A DNA stretch of 64,000 nucleotides from Echinometra lucunter (taxonomy: Eukaryota; Echinodermata; Echinoidea; Camarodonta; Echinometridae): the NCBI GenBank assembly GCA_029962745.1, contig CM057170.1:23051932-23115931 (forward strand), in the 5' to 3' direction. The notes beneath the pieces are model-generated. The model was given only the letters and a program-made list of their open reading frames with translations, made no database searches and had not been told where the DNA came from. Shown here piece after piece: positions 58,029 through 64,000 of the stretch. A program made the translations under genes and the position numbers. Numbering within the stretch: position 1 is the stretch's first letter; every line of letters begins with the position of its first letter.

Positions 58029-58198
58029 GTAAGATAATTTTCCTTGACCAGTACATAGAATAATTGCAACTATTTTGACCACGTGACTCTTCCATCTTCT
58101 GGTTCACAAAACATTTTGCAATTAATGTTTGAATAAAGTTGTAGAGTAGAGCAATGAAAATGATGAAATCTCTGTTTATCAGTACTCTATATCATACG

Positions 58199-58573
58199 CA
58201 CTAAGAAAAAAAGGTGCAAGTTTGCACCCTAAATGCAACACTGGCAGCACCTTTTTGGGTGCAATCTTGCACCCTACATGAAAAAGGTGCAAAAATGCAC
58301 CTTTTTGTTCTTGTTTGCATCCGGAAATGCCAGTTTGCACCATAAAAGGTGTAACTCTGCACCTTCTAGGATGCAGAAATTTTTGCGTTCAAAAAGGTGC
58401 AAATTTGTACCTTCCCTGAAAGGGTACAACCCTGCACCCTTTAGGGTGCAAAATCTAGCTAACTGCACCCTTAACGGTGCAAAAAGCTTATTAGGGTGTA
58501 AAGTTGCACCCCAAAAGGAGCTCCCAGTGTTGCATTTGAAAGGTGCAAAATTGCACCCTTTTTCCCTTAGTTT
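58199..58573. mobile_element. TIR element of GGTGCAA/TTGCACC units, copy 1
   Basis: It begins CACTAAGAAAAAAAGGTGCA and ends TGCACCCTTTTTCCCTTAG. The interior is an array of about sixteen GGTGCAA or TTGCACC heptamers in alternating orientation at 15-30 base spacing. ACACTGGCAGC and CCAGTGTTGC form a second inner inverted pair. Confidence 0.8.
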
Positions 58574-58616
58574 GTATGTATTCAGTTTAACAACTGTAGT
58601 GAGGATTCTGTTACAT

Positions 58617-58898
58617 GCACACTAAGAAAAAAGAAGGTTCAATTTTGCACCCCAAATGCAACACTGGCAGCATCTTTTTTTGTGCAATCTTGCACCCTAC
58701 ATGAAACAGGTGCAAATTTGCATCTTGATGGGTGCGGAAATTCTGGCATTCAAAAAAGTGCAAATTTGCACCTTCCCTGAGGGGTACAACTTTGCACTCT
58801 TAACTTAAGGGTGCAAAGTTGTACCTATAAAGGAGCTCCCAGTGTTGCATTTAAAGGGGACAACGTTGAACCTTCTTTTCTTAGCATGCTTAGTGTGT
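58617..58898. mobile_element. TIR element of GGTGCAA/TTGCACC units, copy 2
   Basis: Same ends and inner AATGCAACACTGGCAGC block as copy 1, 45 bases further on, with fewer heptamers. The outer end CACACTAAGAAA matches the hairpin at 7339-7371. Confidence 0.75.
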
Positions 58899-58899
58899 G

Positions 58900-59500
58900 G
58901 TAATGAAATCAATGATATTTGACGAAATGCATTATTCCAGATTGAGTCCACGAGGTTGTTTCACAAAGCTTTTCGTAAAGTTATGAATGACTTCACGAAC
59001 GATATGAATATTTCAAGCCAAGTGTGATTCTCAGTCATTATGAATCGCATCAGCTATTAAAGCTGAAATATGCAGATGTAGATTAACTTTTCTCTTGTTT
59101 GCATTCATTTTTATTGCAAATTATATTTTTTGCTACAATTTAATTGAGAGTATATGGGAAATGCAGTCACCGTCACACCTTGTTAAAACGTCAGGAAAAT
59201 TTTTGGACATCGCTTTGGCACTTCATATTCAAGTCGTTCGTAAAGTCATGCATAACTTTACGGACAGCTTTATGACCCCCCCCCCCCCCGATTTATAAGT
59301 GATACTCCGCACGTCATTATGTTTCCATGATACTAGATTAGAGTTGGATAAATCAAGAAAATCTCGTAAAACAGTTGTATGATTAATCCTTTTCCAAAAG
59401 TCTTAATACATTTTTGTAGTTTCCATAAAAAATCTGGTTTATGGGCTGATAAGGAAAATTATTGAAACGTCTTAATCATTTCATTCCTTGTTCTGCTGTT
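58900..59500. other. Intronic stretch
   Basis: Two CGTAAAGTTATGAATGACTT- and CGTAAAGTCATGCATAACTT-like segments near 58973 and 59238 resemble ends of a small TIR element. A C run lies at 59277-59290. No exon. Confidence 0.45.
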
Positions 59501-59542
59501 CTTGTGATATAGCTATCTTTATTTGTTTCTTCTTTTTTCCAG

Positions 59543-59702
59543 CGGATATCATTCTGACACCAGAAAACCCATACAATTTCACCTTCAATTCGTCTTGGAG
59601 TGAAAAGGCTTTCAAAACTTCCAATGTGTATTCTGCAACATGGAATGTGAGAGCACCACCTGGTACCAGCATTCGGCTAAGTTTTCTTCAGCTTGAGATG
59701 GA
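59543..59702 (+). CDS. Exon 5: N-terminal half of CUB domain 3
   Basis: The 160-base exon enters in phase 1 after TTCTTTTTTCCAG and leaves in phase 2 at GA then GTAAGA. Its translation opens DIILTPENPYNFTFNSSW, then YSATWNVRAPPGTSIRLSFL and QLEME. That is the first half of a CUB domain with the W-x-V-x-APPGT strand and the L-E residues before the intradomain splice. Sequons NFT and NSS are present. There is no cysteine. The intron falls at the same place as in CUB2. Confidence 0.85.
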
Positions 59703-59767
59703 GTAAGAGCTGACAAAAATCTTCTCAAAATGCTAAGAATTAATAAAAGTTGTCACTTTAAATGTAC

Positions 59768-60508
59768 TTTAACAGTCAGACTGTCACGCATTGCAAAAGC
59801 ACTTATTTTACAAAACTCTTATGCAAGTCCAAATGCGATTTATGAGTATTCATGAGCAGAAGGACGTAGTAGAAAAACTGCCAATTACTTCGCTATCTCC
59901 CAACGGATTTTGACGATTTCAATTCCAAACTGCAGAAAAAGAATAATTCTACCCATTTTAACTTATACTTTAACAATTTCATCAAGAAAAGTTTTTTAAA
60001 TGAATAAAGCATTCATGGAAGTAAATAAAATCCGTAAGGTAGATAAAACAGAGTGAAAAAATATAGGAAATATATTTTGCTACAAAGCATTTTTCAGCTC
60101 AATAGAATCGCGATATGATACTCTTCCAGATCTCACTGAATTCTGATGATTTAGCCTTTAATCGGGTCAGGAGCGAGGACGAAGTAAACAAGGGGTAAAA
60201 TGAGCCTAAAAAATAACCAAAATTTCATCAAATTTGAACTAGATATAAAGTATCTAAATCTGATCAAAAACAGTAAACCTTTATATCAAACTAAAGAGCA
60301 GAATGTCAATGAGAAGGACAACTACATTAATTGAAAACATTTAGCAGTGTTCTCGATTCAGAAAAAAATTCCTGACCCCTTGCACATATGTCTAAAACTC
60401 TCGTGAAATCTCGTGAGCACGAAATTCAGTTTTCACTGAACGAGAATCTACGTAAAATGTGCTAATTTGCCTCATTAACTTCTTATGCGTGGCGGTCTGA
60501 CTGTTAAA
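59768..60508. mobile_element. TIR element, 741 bp, TAC target duplication
   Basis: TTTAACAGTCAGACTGTCAC at the left faces GTGGCGGTCTGACTGTTAAA at the right. TAC directly flanks both ends (59765-59767 and 60509-60511). There is no coding capacity. The 3-bp duplication suggests a PIF/Harbinger-like origin. Confidence 0.75.
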
Positions 60509-61189
60509 TACAAAACAATCAGACAAATGAAAGAAATTAGAAAAATAGATAAAGGGTAGCTTTAAAAATATTAAGGATAGAACAACCACCAAAATATTGA
60601 AACTTATTGTTAAAAAGAGATCTGCCTCATTCATGGAGAGGAGAAATGCGGATTCGGGGACCTCGGGTATTAATCAGGGGGTAATGCAATAGTGAATCTA
60701 GGAAATAGTGATGCGTATGTCTCTTTGCCTCTATATTTTGTACACGTTCGAATTTAACACAGCAGTCGGTATCTTTAACATAACAATTTCGTTATAGGGG
60801 TGCCACCTTTATATTTCCATCGTATTGTCGAGATTCAAATCATTATCGCTGCCAGTCGCTGTCAGTGCCGATTTCCTATTCTTCGCACAGTTGCACAGCA
60901 AATTCTTACCGAGAAAGAAACTGTTCCTCGAATGCGCAAAATTGTGTAAGAATAGGGAGGACTTTATAGTTCTACATTTCTTCATTTTTCTTATAATTTC
61001 CTTCTTTTCCTGACATCTTGATATTTTCATTAAGAATATACTTTTCTAAGACTTACTCTTCTTTTCTTTCTGTCCCTTTTCTGATATAATATTTTCTCTT
61101 TCGTTGAATATTTATCTTATTCCTTTCCCCTACTCTTTGATGTCTTCCTTGCCCCTCCCATTCTCCCGGTTATTAAGCCCACTGGCGTA

Positions 61190-61840
61190 GCAGGAATTTT
61201 CAACGGGGGGGGGGGGGGGGGGGGCAAGGCGAGGGAGCGAAGCAACCGAGCGGGGGGAGGGTGTGGGAGGGGAGTATCCCCCTCCCATGGTAGGGAGGTT
61301 TTTGAAAATTCGTGCATGAAAATGGCATTTTCTGCTCACTGAAATTCAGTATTAGGGGTAAATTATATGAGAAATGGCATATAGGGGGGCCAAGGCGGGG
61401 GAAGGTTGTGGGAGGGGGTATCCCCCACCCAAGGTAGGGAGTTTTTTTTTTTAATTCATGTATGAAAATGGCATTTTCTGCACACTAAAATGCAGTATTA
61501 GGGGTGAATCAAATGAGAACGGTGGCATAAAAGGGGCCAAGGCGAGGGAAGGGTGTGGGAGGGGGGTATCCCCCACCCAAGGTAGGGAGTTTTTTTGAAA
61601 ATTCGTGTATGAAAATGTCATTTTAATCACACTTAAGTTCAATAGTAGGGGTAAATTATATGAGAAGTGTCATATGGGGGGGGGGGGGGGCGTAAGGCGA
61701 GGGAGCGAACGACCGAGCGGGGAAGGGTGTGGGAGGGGAGTATTTTGAAATTTCTTGCATGAAAATGGCATTTTCAGCACACTTAAATTCAGTATTAGAG
61801 GTAATTTATATGAAAAGTTGCATGTGGGGGAGGGGGCAAG
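61190..61840 (+). repeat. Four-copy tandem poly-G repeat, period about 155 bp
   Basis: Units contain GGGTGTGGGAGGGGAGTATC, GGTAGGGAGTTTTT, TGAAAATGGCATTTTC and CAGTATTAGGGGTAAATTAT, with G runs and GCGAGGGAGCGAA motifs between. Four decaying units are visible. Reverse-strand Pro-rich frames are composition artefacts. Confidence 0.8.
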
Positions 61841-62095
61841 GCGACATATACCATTTTGAAGCGTTGCGGTAGGGCCCGGATACGGTATAAAGATACAATT
61901 CCCTGAATATTACCCCTGTAAAGTCTTTCTTTAAAAGGGCTTCTGCATCTAATATTCTTCGGTATTTGTTATTCAACAAGAGTACAAAATTTAGAAAAAA
62001 GTGCCCCCCCCCCGAAAAAAAAAAAATTAAGGCTAAGCCGCCGGGCAACATGTAAGGAGGATGTCTTCATAAGCACCTAAGACGTTTATTCTTCT

Positions 62096-62235
62096 GGGGA
62101 GCGTTTCATCAAGTGTCTTGTCAGTGATTTTTACCGACGACTGTTATAAGCTAATCAAGTTGCATCTGATTGGCTGAGAGCGAATCTGTCAATGAAAATC
62201 AAATCACTGACAAGACACTTAATGAAATGCTCCCC
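62096..62235. mobile_element. 140-bp MITE abutting the exon 6 acceptor
   Basis: GGGGAGCGTTTCATCAAGTG (continuing TCTTGTCAGTGATTT) faces AAATCACTGACAAGACACTT (continuing AATGAAATGCTCCCC): 35-base arms with about two mismatches. The right end, GCTCCCC, is followed by TTTTCTCAG and exon 6. The last part of intron 5, including any branch point in the usual window, therefore lies in the MITE. Confidence 0.85.
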
Positions 62236-62244
62236 TTTTCTCAG

Positions 62245-62474
62245 CATCAATCTGGACTTCTTCATGATCGGTGATGGCTGGACCTACCTGAGGTATGAGC
62301 AGTACAGGTACGCAGTCTCTGCAGGACGATGTCACGGGGACACCGAAGGAACCCGTCCACTCGATGACGTCATCATCAATCTTTCCCGCATCTTCATTGG
62401 TTATTATGGATATGATGAGGGTCACGACGCCATCATGGTAATTCAGTTGAGCGTTGCCGAAAAGGATGGTATAG
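62245..62474 (+). CDS. Exon 6: C-terminal half of CUB domain 3
   Basis: The 230-base exon starts in phase 2 after CTCCCCTTTTCTCAG and completes an Asp codon to read LEMEDINLDFFMIGDG, the CUB strand with G-x-G. It continues AVSAGRCHGDTEGTRP, which holds the only cysteine in the four domains, and ends DAIMVIQLSVAEKDGI. The donor is ATAG then GTATGT (phase 1). A nearer GTATAG would also keep phase but is weaker. This half is divergent, with an insertion around RYEQYRYAVSAGR and a replaced SD position, so it probably does not bind calcium in the usual way. Confidence 0.8.
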
Positions 62475-62639
62475 GTATGTATTTGTAGGTGTGTGTACAC
62501 GTACATGGGCGGTCATGTCTGCGTACAGAGTGGGGGGGGGGGGGGGGTGTTTCATTCGTCTTTTACATACTTTCCTTTTTTGTGCAAATTAATAAATAGA
62601 TTCATATCAATGCAGATATAGGTTCTATAGGAAAATTAC

Positions 62640-62885
62640 CCCTGGAAACAATGCCCCTAGGACCCCGTCAGATGATCGGGGGGGGGGGAGGGGGACACTT
62701 CTGTCAATTTACTGATAAGACCCACCCAAAAAGGTCCTCAGCTGAATTATATATATATATATATTTTTTTTTTCTTGGGGGGGGGGGGGAGGAGGAGGAG
62801 TCGAGGACATACTCTATTGTGTCCCCCACTCTTACAAGTATAGGGGGACGTGTGCTCTGTCTCCCCCTAATTGACACCCATGATA
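62640..62885 (+). repeat. Poly-G/GGGGACA dispersed repeat
   Basis: G runs at about 62678-62687 and 62777-62788, a short TA run, GAGGACATACTCTATTGTGT then CCCCC, AGGGGGACGTGTGCTCTGTC and TTGACACCCATG. Same family as 18117-18645. Confidence 0.7.
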
Positions 62886-62986
62886 ATAGGGTGCTCCTTT
62901 TAATTGAAAATCTCGTTTTGGTCATTGTCTATAAAATTGACAGAAGACTGGAATCATTACTGTCTTTTATCAATGTTTTGACACAG

Positions 62987-63373
62987 ATTATCCATTGGAC
63001 GAAAGTTTGCCTGGAGCTTTCATACCGATTTCACCTGAGAATACGACGATAGTGACCTCGCCCAACTATCCTTTGCAATATCCGCACTCCAGCATCATGA
63101 CTTGGATTTTCCGGGCTCCGCCTCTATACCATTTCAACATACACTTCCGCGACTTCAACCTGGAAGAGGGGTTGGACAGGTTGTCCATAGGGAACGGAAC
63201 GGCCCCTTTCCCTGAGTTATATGAAGTGTATTCGAGAGCCGAATCTGCTACTGACGTTGCAAGCACTCAGCTCCGTGATGTGCGAATCACGCACCAGTAC
63301 ATGTATATCAAGCTTGAAAGTGATCAACGCGGAGTCGATGGGAGATTCTCTTTCAACATAACGGCCGTGATAG
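62987..63373 (+). CDS. Exon 7: CUB domain 4
   Basis: The 387-base exon is phase 1 at both ends, like exon 2, and encodes residues 416-544. Blocks in order are TTIVTSPNYPLQYPHSS, IMTWIFRAPPLYHF, FRDFNLEEGLDRLSIGNG, VRITHQYMYIKLESD and GVDGRFSFNITAVI. It is the most canonical CUB domain here. The NLEE, LDRL and ESD residues correspond to the acidic trio of calcium-binding CUB domains. It has no cysteine at all. Sequons are NTT, NGT and NIT. The donor ATAG then GTGAGA shows that the gene continues past the window. Confidence 0.88.
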
Positions 63374-63477
63374 GTGAGAGATGAATAATCAATTAACAAT
63401 GAGAAGAGTTACTATATTTGATCTCTTGTTAGTCATCTTTCCCATCATCGGCATTGCTGTCTATAAAGATACTTAAA

Positions 63478-63725
63478 CGTGGCCGTAAGCAGCGGGGGGG
63501 GGGGGGGGGGGCAGGGGGCAGTTGCCTCTTAGAAATTCTGAAAACCTACATTTTTTACTGAAAATGTTTACAAAATCCACGAAAAATATGCGCCAAATCC
63601 TTCAGTTTCACTTTAAAACTGCCATAGCGCCCTCGTGACCAGCTCAGTCGCTTTGCTCCCTCACTTTTAAGCTTCTTCAAAAATTTTTGCCCCCGGCCCC
63701 GAAAAAATTTCTGCATACGGCCCTT
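63478..63725 (-). repeat. Poly-G-bounded dispersed repeat, inverse of 8984-9245
   Basis: GTGGCCGTAAGCAGCGG plus a G run, then on the minus strand the same order of blocks as 8984-9245 (GCCGTATGCAGAAATTTTT, GAAGCTTAAAAGTGAGG, GAGCTGGTCACGAGGGCGC). Its ends GGCCGT and ACGGCC suggest an inverted terminal hexamer. Confidence 0.75.
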
Positions 63726-63729
63726 TACT

Positions 63730-64000
63730 GAAGTATCTGTTGTTAGTGCCATAACGACTTACCTTATCTCTCATGCAAAACAAAATGTTCCCCAATCTGA
63801 TCCCTTATATTTTCCTTAATGAAATATAGGTCTATTTAACTTTGAGCTTGATATCTTCCAGTAGTATTATTTCTATATCTATTCGAATGCAGTGCACATT
63901 TAAAAAAAAGTTTAATAATACACTAAGCATGTCAATGAAAATATGGTACATTATACACCAACATGAACAACTTAGCATGGTCAAAGACTAGTCGTGGGTA
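63730..64000. other. Intron continuing past the window
   Basis: AT-rich sequence after the exon 7 donor. No further exon is seen before the edge. Confidence 0.6.

Larger units (their letters stand above)
26935..63373 (+). other. Gene span: secreted multi-CUB protein, 3' end outside window
   Basis: Seven coding exons on the plus strand join through six GT-AG introns with consistent phases. They give 544 complete residues: a signal peptide and four CUB-like domains (about 29-158, 160-285, 286-415, 416-544). CUB domains are extracellular beta-sandwich modules used in binding and recognition. Recognition rests on the repeated pattern of SPxxP near the start, a W/Y-x-[IFV] strand with APxG or VPDG, FxLE, a G-x-G turn after an acidic pair, and a final GF/GR-x-F-x-[IVL] strand. 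The four domains contain a single Cys. Several N-x-S/T sites are present. The gene leaves the window after a GTGAGA donor at 63374. No orthologue name can be assigned by eye. Confidence 0.85.

Noticed and set aside
58233..58625. 130-codon open frame rich in Cys, His and Lys
   Set aside because: It is the translation of the TGCACC heptamer array and depends on array periodicity. No zinc-finger spacing is kept.

Overview
The window is eukaryotic animal DNA, AT-rich, packed with dispersed repeats and containing one recognisable host gene. The best guess is an echinoderm, probably a sea urchin. The clues are a foldback transposon of the sea-urchin TU type, tRNA-derived SINEs, a Penelope-like retroelement, a non-LTR retrotransposon with a 2A-like N-terminus and PHD finger, and many TIR elements with poly-G tracts. 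The species cannot be fixed by reading alone.

1-26.3 kb has no gene I can support, apart from a weak exon candidate at 5302-5407 with unresolved strand. It holds three 793-bp copies of one TIR element carrying a THAP-like zinc-finger exon (6484-7276, 7641-8433, 16218-17010). It also holds several foldback MITEs, tandem duplications, poly-G repeats, a degenerate GGGGCAC array (17.3-18.1 kb) and a 3.6-kb TU-like foldback transposon (21144-24745). That transposon has minisatellite outer arms and a 9-bp direct repeat at its borders.

26.3-64 kb is occupied by one plus-strand gene for a secreted multi-CUB-domain protein. Seven exons can be read: a signal-peptide exon (26935-27019), CUB1 (47627-48019), CUB2 split over two exons (50809-50986, 57829-58028), CUB3 split over two exons (59543-59702, 62245-62474) and CUB4 (62987-63373). 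All introns are GT-AG and all phases agree, giving 544 residues before the gene runs off the right edge. The CUB domains contain only one cysteine in total, which is unusual because CUB folds normally carry conserved disulfides.

Intron 1 is about 20.6 kb and is filled with transposable elements. These include a SINE, foldback elements, a 300-bp tandem duplication, a 3.4-kb Penelope-like element with inverted terminal repeats, a second Penelope-like 3' fragment, and paired SINEs whose tRNA-like head folds as a cloverleaf with a UCA anticodon. Intron 3 carries a decayed jockey-superfamily retrotransposon interrupted by a MITE and a 500-base assembly gap. A MITE in intron 5 ends nine bases before exon 6 and supplies part of its splice-acceptor region.
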